A stretch of DNA of 64,000 nt, from contig OZ245029.1 in the NCBI GenBank assembly GCA_965223955.1, positions 1,612,001-1,676,000 of the forward strand, given 5' to 3'. Every line of letters starts with the position of its first letter. Position 1 is the first letter of the stretch. A program made the translations under genes and the position numbers. This stretch comes from Bin75 sp965223955 (GTDB taxonomy: Bacteria; Nitrospirota; Nitrospiria; Nitrospirales; UBA8639). The notes beneath the pieces are model-generated. The model was not told the origin of the DNA. It made no database searches and was given only the letters and a program-made list of their open reading frames with translations. Positions 52,971-63,622 of this stretch are shown here, piece by piece.

Positions 52971-55484
52971 GTGAGTGCATTCGTGCTCCGATTGTATAGA
53001 GCGCTCGTTATTGACCGGCCGGTCATGGCATTGGTGTTGGTATTTGTCCCGGTGGCGTTTTTCGCGTTTTACATTCCGGATTTCAAACTCGATGCGTCCT
53101 CCGAATCGATTATCCTGGAGCACGACGACGCGTTGAAATATTATCGAGCCAGTCGGGCCATCTACGGCTCGGATGATTTCCTCATCGTCGTCTATACGCC
53201 GCACGACGATTTGTTCTCTCCCTCTTCGCTTGCACACCTCAAAAAACTCCGCGATGAATTGGCCCGGATCGATTCGGTCCAGACGGTCCACTCCATCCTG
53301 GACGTGCCGCTCGTGAATAGTCCTAAAGTGTCCCTTGCGGAATTGAGAGATGGGGATGAGATACGGACGCTGGAGACGCCGGGTATCGATAGGGAACTCG
53401 CCAGGAAAGAATTGTTGGAAAGCCCCGTCTATCAAAATAATCTCATCAGTCAGGACGGTCGCACGACGGCGCTGCAAGTCCTTTTTAAGGAAGACGCGAC
53501 CTATAACGCGATGCTGAACAAGCGAAACCGGTTGAGAGAGAAGGAAGCCGAGTCGGGGCTCACAGCGGAAGAAGCAGCCGCCTTACAGTCGGTCGAGCGG
53601 ACCTTTCACAAATATCATGCCACGGTTGTCGAGGCCGAAAACAAGGAGACCGAAGTCGTCCGCGGCATTCTCGACAAGTATCGTGACAAGGCCCAATTGT
53701 ATCTGGGCGGGGCGCGTATGATCGTCGCCGACATGATCGGGTTTATCGAGCACGACATTACCGTGTTCGGCGCCGGCATCCTCGTGTTCTTGCTCGCGGC
53801 GTTAGTCTACTTTTTTCGGGCGTTGCGCTGGGTGCTGTTGCCCATGTCCTGCTGCCTGATTTCCGTCGTCGTGATGACAGGCTACCTGGGTTTTGTGGAT
53901 TGGAGGGTGACGGTGATTTCCTCCAATTTCGTGTCGCTGCTGCTCATCATCACCATGTCCTTAACCATCCACCTCATCGTGCGCTACCGGATTTTGAATG
54001 AGGTGCGCTACCGGATTCTGAAAGAGGAAGCCCCGATGGTGAGCCAGAAAACGTTGGTCTTTTACACGATGAAGGACATGACGAAACCCTGCTTTTACAC
54101 GGCCATTACGACGATTGTGGCGTTCTGTTCCCTGATGGTCAGTGACATTCGGCCCGTCGTTGATTTTGGCTGGATGATGACGATCGGCATTGCCCTGGCG
54201 TTCGTGCTGAATTTCCTCTATTTCCCGGCGGTGCTGGTGCTGCTTAAGCCGGAGAAGGTCAGTCTGCGCACGGATTCCACCAAAGCGTTTACCATGGCGG
54301 TGGCCGGCTTCACGCTCAAGTACGCCAAGCCGATCGTGGCGGCCTCGGTGCTGGTGGCCGTGTTGGGTGGAATGGGTATCGGGCAACTGGAGGTGGAAAA
54401 CCGGTTTATCGATCATTTCAAAAGCACGACGGAAATTTACCGGGGCATGGAATTGATTGATACGAAGTTGGGAGGAACCATTCCGTTGGACTTCGTGATT
54501 GACGCCGGCGACCCGGTGGCCGCCTCCTCCGAGGCGACCGACGATCCGTTCGACGATCCGTTCGGCCAGGAAGAGGGAGCGAGCGACGAGACTTCCTATT
54601 GGTTCAACGGATACCGGTTAACGCAGCTTGAAACGATTCACGATTACCTCGAATCGTTACCGGAAGTGGGCAAGGTCCTGTCCCTGGCCACGGGCATGAA
54701 AGTGATCAAGCAGTTGAATGACGGCCTGATGCCGGATGATTATGAATTGGCGCTGCTGAGAAAGTACCTGCCCGAGGACGTGAAGGAAGCGCTGCTCGAT
54801 CCGTATCTGTCTCCCGAGGCCGACCAAACGCGTCTGACCATGCGCCTGATCGAGTCCGCACCCACGCTCAAACGAAAAGAATTGATCGAGCGCATCCAAA
54901 GGTACCTGGTCGACGAAAGAGGATTTGCCGAGCCGACCGTGCATCCCACGGGCATGGCGCTGCTGTACAGTCATTTGCTGCACAGTCTCTACAGGTCTCA
55001 AATTTTGACGATGGGCATGGTCTTCGCGAGCATTCTCCTGATGTTCATCGTGCTCTTTCGCAGGGTGTCATTGGCGATTGTGGCGATCCTGCCGAACCTG
55101 TTGGCGGCCTGTGCGGTGCTGGGACTCATGGGGTGGTGGGGGATTCCCCTGGACATCATGACCATTACGATTGCAGCGATCACGGTGGGCATCGCCGTCG
55201 ATCACGCCATTCACTACATTCACCGGTTTCAAGTGGAATTCGTGAGACATCAAACGTATCGGGAAACCGTCCTGGCGTGCCATGGGAGTATCGGCCGCGC
55301 CATTTATTATACGGCGCTCACGATTACCGTGGGGTTCAGCATTCTGGCCTTTTCCAGTTTTATCCCCACCATCTACTTCGGCTTGCTCACCGGCTTTGCC
55401 ATGATGGTGGCCCTCATGAGCAATCTTACCCTCCTGGCCGCGTTACTCATGATCGTGAAGCCGCTGGGCCGGGAAACAACGTAA
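52971..55484 (+). CDS. RND/MMPL-family transporter
   Basis: 837 residues from a GTG with GAGAAAG upstream. Two halves, each with one helix, a large periplasmic loop and five or six helices: helices start near residues 20, 260-430 and 445, and 680-830. The sterol-sensing-like motif GIAVDHAIHYIHRFQVEF marks the fourth helix of the second half. Substrates of this family include lipids and hopanoids (HpnN); in this genome with hpnH a lipid role is possible but not shown. A 24-bp in-frame tandem duplication (53979-54002 and 54003-54026) repeats VRYRIL. Head of no visible operon. Confidence 0.88.
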   Translation: MSAFVLRLYRALVIDRPVMALVLVFVPVAFFAFYIPDFKLDASSESIILEHDDALKYYRASRAIYGSDDFLIVVYTPHDDLFSPSSLAHLKKLRDELARIDSVQTVHSILDVPLVNSPKVSLAELRDGDEIRTLETPGIDRELARKELLESPVYQNNLISQDGRTTALQVLFKEDATYNAMLNKRNRLREKEAESGLTAEEAAALQSVERTFHKYHATVVEAENKETEVVRGILDKYRDKAQLYLGGARMIVADMIGFIEHDITVFGAGILVFLLAALVYFFRALRWVLLPMSCCLISVVVMTGYLGFVDWRVTVISSNFVSLLLIITMSLTIHLIVRYRILNEVRYRILKEEAPMVSQKTLVFYTMKDMTKPCFYTAITTIVAFCSLMVSDIRPVVDFGWMMTIGIALAFVLNFLYFPAVLVLLKPEKVSLRTDSTKAFTMAVAGFTLKYAKPIVAASVLVAVLGGMGIGQLEVENRFIDHFKSTTEIYRGMELIDTKLGGTIPLDFVIDAGDPVAASSEATDDPFDDPFGQEEGASDETSYWFNGYRLTQLETIHDYLESLPEVGKVLSLATGMKVIKQLNDGLMPDDYELALLRKYLPEDVKEALLDPYLSPEADQTRLTMRLIESAPTLKRKELIERIQRYLVDERGFAEPTVHPTGMALLYSHLLHSLYRSQILTMGMVFASILLMFIVLFRRVSLAIVAILPNLLAACAVLGLMGWWGIPLDIMTITIAAITVGIAVDHAIHYIHRFQVEFVRHQTYRETVLACHGSIGRAIYYTALTITVGFSILAFSSFIPTIYFGLLTGFAMMVALMSNLTLLAALLMIVKPLGRETT

Positions 55485-56420
55485 AAACCACTGTCGGGTT
55501 ACGCTACGCGAACCCGACCTACGGGGACTACCCATCCTTTGCTGTAGGGACAGGCCTGCGTGCCTGTCCTCTTGCTGTCATCCCCGACCCCCTCCTGCTG
55601 TCATCCCTGTATGTGTTCAGTCATTCGTTGACAATGTTCACTGCTTCCTTCTGTGCCCCAATCCCCCGTTCCTTTGGAAGACAACCCCCTCAATCCCCCT
55701 TATCAGGGGGACGGCCTTAGCGCTTCCCCCCCTGATAAGGGGGGCCAGGGGGGTTCATCGCTGACGACACCCACCCGCCGCCCGGCCTCTCCGCAATCGT
55801 AGCCGCGCTATCTTGGGGCAAAGCCCGCGACATGCCTCATGCGGCCAACGGCAAGCGCCATGAGATGGCGCCGCTACAGAAGAGGGGGAAGAGAGTAGGG
55901 ACAGGCCTGCGTGCCTGTCCTCTTGCCGTCATCCCCGACCCCCTCCTGCTGTCATCCCCGACGTTTGTAATCGGGGATCCAGTGTCGTTTCTTTGTCTTT
56001 GTTTTGTGCAGTTGTAGGGGCCGCATCTCATGCGGCCCGCCCTCTCCGCAGATCCCGTAGGTCGGGTTAGCGCAGCGTAACCCGACAGCCCCCGCAACCA
56101 CCCCCGCCGTTGCCAAAATTTAATTAGCCCTGAGCCAAAAATCTTTGAGTTTTACAACCCCCTGCGACTGGTTTATTCTATTGTCTATTTTAGATTCATT
56201 GGTCTGGAAGTGAGCAAAGACCTGGCGTGGGCCCGTGGGGATTGCATGGGGCGCTGCACAGGCAACGAACGGAACGGGCGAACGAAGACGAGGGCCGAGG
56301 CTGCCGCCTCCCTCTGTCATCCTCGACGCTTGTCCCCGACCTGATCGGGGATCCAGTCAAAGAATGGATCCAGGCAGCGAAGGGATCCAGCGTCGTTACA
56401 GTGGGTAGTCGTACCCGCGC
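55485..56420. repeat. Repeat block upstream of autotransporter B
   Basis: R1 copies at 55493-55518 and 56061-56086, the GACAGGC CTGCGT GCCTGTC palindrome (55549-55571 and 55897-55920), R2 (55608-55634), R5 (about 55680-55760), R4 (55935-55985 and 56315-56395). The shared 190-bp segment is at 56098-56288. No gene supported. Confidence 0.78.
56098..56288. repeat. Segment shared with the upstream region of autotransporter A
   Basis: Partner of 17155-17345. The match ends in CGGAACGGGCGAA in both. On the minus strand both copies can be read through (QVFAHFQTNESKI...RINQ), but the differences between them change amino acids at most sites, so I do not call a gene. Confidence 0.8.
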
Positions 56421-56555
56421 CCTCTCATGCTAGGGGCCGGTCAAAAGGAGTCGAGACGAACCTGTCGAGATTGGGGAGAGAACCATGTTGGCACGATTAG
56501 TGAAGAGAGAGAGACCTCCGGCTTCCGGCCAGATTCCGGCCAGAGTGTGGAGGCC

Positions 56556-59500
56556 ATGATCGCGTCTCGGCTGCGGGAGCACCGCCGCCCGCCATCCCCG
56601 CCTGACCGCCTGCCGTCCCGCCGGGGCGGCTCCCCTTCCGGACTTCGGCGCCGCTTTGCGGGCGGGCGCGCCCGGCTCTCCGGGCGTGGCGCCTTCCGCC
56701 GGACGGCGGCGGTGCTCTTGCTCGTGGTCCTCGCGGCGGGCGTCGCCTTCACACCGGCCGCGCACGCCCGGGACGTCACGGCCCTGCAGGCCACCATGAC
56801 GGTGGGAATCGATAACAACATGACAAGTCTGAACTACGTGGTTCGGAATTCGGGATACATTGACACCTCATTAGGCACCTCATTCGGAGCCATGAACCCG
56901 TCGTCCTTCCCCGTGGCGGGCGCGCCGTACACCGTTATTGCTCTTAACACCAATGCCGAAGGCGACCCAGACGTTGCCGGCGGCGTTGTGACTTTTGCTC
57001 TTATTCTTGGAGTGCGTGGCGCCGTGATTTCTACAGATGATGATACCGATGGAGTGTACGTCCTGCCGAAGGGTGCGGACATCACGCTGCATCTCGAGGG
57101 GACCGGCTGGTCGAAGTCCTATTCCCTGCAGAATGCCACGAGGAGAATACAAGAAACTCCTTCAGACGGTTTCCCCTGGGAGATCGGCGAAGTCATCTGG
57201 GAACAGTATTCCTGGCACAGCGACTTCCCGCCCCTGACCGAGGACGCGCAGGTGACGGTCCGGCTGACCCACCCGCCGGCTCCCCCGCCCCCGGCCAACC
57301 TGAGGGCCTCGCCCGACGACGGTGAGGTTGCGCTGTCCTGGAATGCGCCGGCGTCGGGCGTGACGCGCCACGAATACCGGTACAAGACGGACGGGAGCTA
57401 TCCCGCGACCTGGACGCCGATTGCGAACAGCGCGCCGGGCGGCGCGAACCAGGCCGGGTTCACGGTGAAAGGGCTCATCAACGGGACGGCGTACACGTTC
57501 GAACTGCGCGCGGTGGGCGCCGTGGGCGCGGGCGCCGCGGCGGAGTCGGACCCGGTGACGCCGGCGCCCCCTCCCTTCGTGCCCAAGACCTGCACGCTGA
57601 ACCCGGGCGACGTCTGGTGCGGGACGGTGACGGTGGGGAAGGTGGCCGAAGCCAAAGGAAAGACCATCGGGCATGGCTTCCATGAGACATGGCACGGTGC
57701 CGGGGTGGGTTACATGCACGACGGAAGAATCGTCTCCGGCTTGAACAGCTACAGGATCGATGAGGCGATGGTTGGAGTCGGGGCGACCGACAAAAGCGAC
57801 GGTTTCCTGTATTTCAGCCTGAACCGTGCGCTCACCGCCGCCGACAGGGCAAGGCTGGTCTTGCATGTAGGCAGCGACAGGTTCCCGTTGAGCGTCGCAC
57901 ACTTAGAGAGCAGCACCCATACCTACCACTGGCGCAACACCGGCCTGGACTGGTCCTCGACGGCCTCCGTGACGCTGCGGCTGCAGGCGGGTCCCGCGGG
58001 CCCCGACCGCGGTGACGGCGACCGCCCCCCCGCGCACGGGGGGGCTGCTGGAGGTGGAGTGGACGGCGCCGGCCTTGGCCGGGCCGATCACCGGCTACGA
58101 GGTGAAGTACTGGAAGACCGACGATCCCGAAAACGAAAACCGACGGTCCCGGATCGCGAAGACCGAGACCACGGAGACGAGCCTGCTGCTCTATGCCCTC
58201 CTGGACGCGGGCACCAATTACATGGTGCGGGTGCGGGCGAGGAACGCCATCGGCACGGGCGCCTGGTCGGAGGTGGCGACGGCGCGCACCGGGGCGAAGC
58301 AGCGGGACAAGCCGATCCTGAGCCTGGCGGTCGTTGACGCAAGTGGCAACGACATCGACCAGATCACCGCGGGCCAGACATTCCGCTACCGGGTCAAGGT
58401 GAGGAACCTTCTCAACCACCACCAGAGCAGCGGATCCGACTTCACGGGATGGGGCACTCTCGGTGTTCGCGGCCCCTTCGCGATCGACTACATCTACGGC
58501 GACGGCGGCAAGGAAGGCTGCCACGGAAGGATGTTGTTTCTGAAGGACTTCACGTGGACACCGTCATCGTACACTGCGGGGTACTGGGAGTTCGATTCGG
58601 CCGGCATCCCGGCGAACGCAGCCGATATCGGCCCCTTGCGGCTCCGGATGGGGTTCGAGTGCACGCCGAAGTACGCCGGCGCGTCGCATGAAGTGGACAC
58701 CGATGGCGATGGCGTAAACGATACTTTGGTCGAGTCCGGCGAGTCGGACGGGGCCGTCACGACGACATCGGACATCTTCACGCTCGGCAGCCCGGACAGG
58801 GCCTGCCTGTCGGTCGAGGACAGCTCCGGGACGGTCACGCGCGCGTGCCAGGCCGACGAGGCCGGTACGCGGGCGCTGAAGGCGCGGTTCGTGTCGCCGC
58901 CGGAGCAGCACGACGGCAAGAAGCGGGTCAAGGTTCGGGTGGCGTTCAGCGAGGCGATCGACGAGAGCCCGGAGACCGTCGGCGAGCACGGGGTGCGGGT
59001 CGAGGGCGGCCGGGTGACGTCGGTGCGTCGGGTGGACAACCGGCCGGCCGGGGGCGCGGGGGCGCGTTCGGCGGGCCGTTCGGGTGGCGGGCCGGAAACC
59101 GGTGAGCGCGTGTGGGAGTTCGAGATCGATCCGTCCTCGGCCGAGGACCTGACGGTGCGGATCGACGCGGGGGCGATCTGCACGGCGGACGGGCGTTCGC
59201 TGTCGGAAGGGATCTCGACCACGGTCGAGGGTCCGGACTCGGGCCCGCCGCCGCTGACGGCGGCGTTCGAGAGCCTGCCGGAGTCGCACGACGGCGAGGA
59301 CGCGTTCCGCTTCCGGGTGGCGTTCAGCGAGGACATCAGCATCAGCTACAAGACGATGCGCGACGCCTCGTTCACGGTGAGCGGGGGCGAGGTGACGAAG
59401 GCGAAGCGGGTGAACCGGCGCAAGGACTTGTGGGAGATCACGGTCGCGCCCGGGACGGACGGGGCGGTGACGATCGCGCTGCCGGCCGAGCGGACCTGCG

Positions 59501-61797
59501 GGGTCTCCGGGGCGATCTGCACCCGGGGCGAGAACCGGCGGCGGTTGACCAACACGCCGGCGGCCACGGTGGCCGGCCCCGCGGTCGAGGCGGCGGTCGT
59601 GCCGCTGACGGCGAGTTTCGCGCAGACGCCCGCGGAGCATGACGGGTCGAGCCCGTTCAAGGTCCGGATCGCGTTCAGCGAGGCGATCAAGATGCAGGGC
59701 TGGAAGTTCCGGGCCTACGCCGTGGCGGCGACGGGGGGCCGGGTGACCAAGGCGAAGCGGGTGGACCGGCGCAAGGACCTGTGGGAGGTGACGGTCAGGC
59801 CGAGATCCTACGGGGACGTCGCGCTCGCGCTCGCGCCGGGGCCAGCCTGCGGCGAGACGGGGGCGGTGTGCACGCCGGACGGGCGGGCGCTGTCGGCGGC
59901 GATCTCGACGAGGGTGCTCGGTCCGGCGGCGCTCACGGTGGCGGACGCGCGGGTCGACGAGGCGGCGGACGCGGTGCTGGACTTCGCGGTGAGCCTGAGC
60001 CGGGCGACGTCGGGCACGGTGGCGGTGGCCTATGCGACGGCCGACGGCAGTGCGACGGCGGGCTCGGACTACACGGCCACGGCTGGCACGCTGACGTTCG
60101 CGCCGGGCGAGACGGCGAAGACGGTTTCGGTGCCGGTGCTGGACGATGCCCATGACGAGGGCGAGGAGACGCTGACGCTGCGGCTCACGACCGCCACGGG
60201 GGCGGTGATCGCGGACGGCGAGGCGACGGGCACCATCAAGAACACGGATACCTTACAGCGGGCGTGGCTGGCGCGGTTCGGGCGCACGGCGGCCACGCAC
60301 GTGACGGACGCGGTGGGGGAGCGGTTGCGGGCCGGCTCGGGCGCGTCCCATGTCACGGTGGGCGGCTACCGGCTGCCGCTGGGCCAGCGCGGGGCGATGG
60401 ACGGCGCGGATGACGGCGTGTCGGGGGTGGAGCGGCTGGTCCTGGCGTTGGGACAGCGGCTGGGCTTGGGAACGGGAACGGCTCCAGCAGGAGCCGGCGG
60501 CGTGGCGGGTGCGGGGGGCTGGCCTGACGCGCCGGTCGCCACGGACCCGCGGCTGGGCCAAAGCCGGACACTCGATGTCGGGAATGCCGTGAATCTGCGG
60601 CAGGTCTTGTTGGGCAGTTCCTTCCGGCTGGCGCTGGGAGGTGACGACGCCGGGGCAAGCAGCCCACGCCTGACGGCCTGGGGCCGGGTGGCGGGCACCA
60701 CGTTCGACGGGCGGGAGGGCGACCTGTCTCTGAATGGCGACGTGCTCACGGGCACCGTGGGCGTGGATGGCGAATGGGACCGGCTGCTCGCCGGGCTCGC
60801 GGTCGCCCACAGCCGGGGTGACGGGGCCTTCACCAAGCCCGGGACCGACGAGCGCGGCCGGGGTGGGTTGGAGAGCACCCTGACGAGTGTCCATCCCTAC
60901 CTGCGCTATGCCGTCACCGACCGGCTGGCCGTGTGGGGCCTGCTGGGCTTCGGGACTGGCCAAATGGAGATGGAGCTGGACACCGGCGAGATCCGGGAGA
61001 CGGACATGGATCTGGTGATGGGGGCGTTCGGGGGCCGGGGCATTCTGCTGCCGGCCGGCGAGACCGGGGGCTTCGAGCTGGCCACGCGCACGGATGCCAT
61101 GCTCACGCGCACGTCTTCGGACGCGGTGGCGGGCATGGCCTCAGCGGACGCGGAGGCACACCGGCTGCGGCTGGTCCTAGAAGGCTCGCGGGAGTTTGCC
61201 TGGGCCGAAGGCCGGCGCCTGATGCCGACGATGGAAGTCGGGCTGCGGCATGACTGGGGCGATGCGGAGACGGGGTTCGGCCTGGAACTGGGCGGCCGGG
61301 TGCACTACGCGGACCCGGCGTTGGGCCTGACCATTGACGCCGCGGTGCGGGGCCTGCTGGCGCATGAAGACGACGACTATCAGGAATGGGGCGCCAGCGG
61401 ATCGCTGCGTCTCGCCCCGGGGGCTGGGGGCCAGGGCTTGGCCCTGACCCTGGCGCCGACGTGGGGCGCGGCCTCGAGTGGTGTGGATGGCCTGTGGTCC
61501 CGGCAGACCACGGCGGGCCTGGCGCCCGAGGGCAACCGGCAGACCCCGGCCGGTCAACTGAACGCGGAAATCGGCTATGGCGTGGCTGCGCCCTTCGACA
61601 CCGGCCTCCTGACCCCCTATGCGGGCACGGTGCTCTCGGATGGCGCGGCCCGCACCTACCGGGTGGGCGGGCGCCTGCAGATGCGCGGTGGCTGGGCCAC
61701 GGGCCTGACGCTGAACCTCGAAGGCACCCGCCAGGACACGGCGGGCCAACAGCCGGTGAACCAGGGCCTCCGCCTCCAGCTCACCTGGGGCTTCTAA
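56556..61797 (+). CDS. Large autotransporter B (FN3, SwmB-like, Calx-beta, beta-barrel), frameshifted
   Basis: About 1,746 residues in two frames. The N-terminus has a long basic region, then the signal AVLLLVVLAAGVAFTPAAHA. Next are an unknown strand-rich domain, FN3 (57280-57570), a CTLNPGDVWCGTVTVG domain (57580-57990), FN3 (58000-58295), a region with a calcium-type DTDGDGVNDT loop, three SwmB-like repeats (58865-59930), Calx-beta (59935-60250), and a C-terminal beta-barrel ending in LTWGF. At 57998-58000 (GGG) one extra G breaks the frame: removing it gives GPAAPTAVTATAPPRT. As read, the first frame continues to 58337 and the second opens at 58012. The start is uncertain: 56427 and 56485 (ATG after GGGGAGAG, other frame) are alternatives. 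Very high GC. Confidence 0.83.
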
Positions 61798-61802
61798 CCC
61801 AA

Positions 61803-61858
61803 ACCCTCTCCCGCTCTCTCCCGCTCCCCCTGCGGGAGAGAGCGGGAGCGGGAGAGGG
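61803..61858 (+). terminator. Hairpin after autotransporter B
   Basis: The arms CCCTCTCCCGCTCTCTCCCG and a near-complement with GCGGGAGAGAGCGGG ... GAGAGGG can form a stem of about 20 bp around TCCCCCT, just 3 bp after the stop. It corresponds in position to the hairpin of autotransporter A. No T-run. Confidence 0.55.
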
Positions 61859-62215
61859 TCGTCTTGTAGGTTGGGTTAGCCGAAGGCGTAACCCAACCTC
61901 TTCACTGTTCGACGAGCACAGAACCTGTCGGATTACGCAAGGCTAATCCGACCTACTCGCTACGCTTCCTTCGACAAGCTCAGGACAGGCAGGACAGGCA
62001 AAGGAGGGGAATTGAGTTGGGGTAGGTCGGATTAGCGAAGCGTAATCCGACGGTTTGGCAGGGTGTCGGGTTACCAGGAGGGGTAGAGGACATGAATAGA
62101 TCTTCTACCTCCCCTCACCCCTCCTGATCCTTCGGCTACGCTTCCTTCGACAAGCTCAGGACAGGCAGGACAAGCAAAGGAGGGGAATTGAGGAGAAGGC
62201 GGGTTTGACGAGGCG
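61859..62215. repeat. R1 palindromes and other repeats
   Basis: R1-type copies at 61870-61897 (GTTGGGTTA variant), 61927-61952 and 62026-62051, plus two CTTCCTTCGACAAGCTCAGG elements (about 61967-61987 and 62141-62161) flanking them. No gene. Confidence 0.75.
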
Positions 62216-62216
62216 G

Positions 62217-63232
62217 TTACGGCGTTTGATGCGTGATGATGATGTGCTCTTTGGATTTGGGCACCGCGTGGAGTTCACTGCGCCCGAATCCGGCGTTTTG
62301 AAACATGGCGTCCCATTCCTTAACGTGTACGCGTCGCCCGCGGGCGTCGTGACGAGCATGATGAGTGCAAAATCCGCCGACGCGGGGCTGATCCGATCGT
62401 CATTCGGGACAAACTCCAAGGTGATGACCCGGCCACCCGGCGCTAATGAGGCCCGGACCTTTCGGAGAAAGTCCTCACATTCCGGTATCGCGAAGTGGTG
62501 CAGAAAGTTGGTCAACAGGACCAGGTCATACCCCTCTCCGAAATCGACGTCAAAGGCGCTGCCGGCAATGGTGTGATAGCGGTCTCCCAACGACGCGGCG
62601 TCGGCGTTTTCCCGGGCGACGGTGAGGACGTTGGGCCAATCGACGGCGGTGACCTCCGCGGTCGGAAACCGTTTCGCGATCTCCACGCCGAATATTCCAT
62701 GGCCGGCGGCCACGTCCAGGACCTTGCGGATCGTCCCGCCCGTCGACACCAGATGTTCGGCGATCCAGTTGGCCGGTCCGATCATCATGGGCACCATTGC
62801 ACGGGCGAAGGTGACCCACTCCGGAAATTCCTCGGCTATGGTTCCCTGGTCATCCATCGCCGTCCCGCCTTTCCGGACGGCCTCGGTGAGGTGGCTAAAG
62901 CCGTCGAACAGCGTCGGACTGAGGAGGAACTCCAGGGCCCCGCCGAAGTAGGCCGGTGAGGTCTTGACCAGAAACACCTCCGAGTCCCGCGTGAGGGCGT
63001 ACGTGTTGTCCGATTTCGTGAGAAACCCGAGCATCACCAGATAGTCGACCAGCATGCGTATGCCTCGCTCCGAGGCACCGCACCGGTTCGCCAGGGCAGG
63101 CGTGGTATCATGGCCTTCCTTGATGGCCGTGAAAACTTCCAGGTCGACGGCGGCTCTGATGGAGCAGGTGCGTTGAATCGCAAACGCCGTTTCAAGAAAC
63201 AACAGGGGAGACGGAGATGTGGCTTGTGTCAT
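62217..63232 (-). CDS. SAM-dependent O-methyltransferase, frameshifted near the C-terminus
   Basis: About 338 residues. The N-terminal winged-helix dimerisation domain (IQRTCSIRAAVDLEVFTAIK, ANRCGASERGIRMLVDYLVM) is followed by a Rossmann methyltransferase domain: motif I VLDVAAGHGIFGVEIAKRFP, then VTAVDWPNVLTVARENA and LVLLTNFLHHFAIPECE. This resembles acetylserotonin/small-molecule O-methyltransferases. After DAYT the frame is lost. One missing A in the AA at about 62321 (plus strand) explains it, because the other frame then reads KEWDAMFQNAGFGRSELHAV and KSKEHIIITHQTP to a stop at 62217. As read, the frame continues into the repeat to 62156. Substrate unknown. Confidence 0.82.
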
Positions 63233-63622
63233 GGTTCTACCCTTTTGCAGTGAGATGGTTTAAAAAAATGGACGAGTCGATAAGAGTTGGTTGCGTTCAA
63301 CTGTACCATGTTCTGAAAGCCGGTTCGCAAGAGTTGTATAGGGCTGCTGGCTTTCACGCTCGGGTTGGTGTATGCGAGTTTCCCTCCCCTTTGTAAGGGG
63401 AGGGTAGGAGGGGTAGAGTCGACCGATCATGGAGCACGGGGGTTTGCCGTTCTATCCGCAGACTCTCTACCTCCCCTCCCCCTCCTTACAACGGAGGGGA
63501 ATCAGGCGGGAGTGATTGTGCGTACTCCCGCGTTATGGCAATCCCGGCGGGCTTTATTTATAATCCCTCTCTTTTTGGAATCCGACATTGATCCATTCTT
63601 CATACAATCAGGGGGATCCTCC
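63233..63622. repeat. Intergenic region with an inverted pair of repeats
   Basis: CCCTTTGTAAGGGGAGGG with GTAGAG (63385-63419) and its inverted partner CTCTACCTCCCCTCC ... GGAGGGGA (63465-63500) face each other across about 45 bp. No gene; the promoter of the following gene should lie in its last 100 bp. Confidence 0.6.

Noticed and set aside
56120..56320. Minus-strand peptide QVFAHFQTNESKI...RINQ conserved between the two autotransporter upstream regions
   Set aside because: Most differences between the copies change the amino acid, and there is no ribosome-binding site; conservation is explained by DNA duplication.
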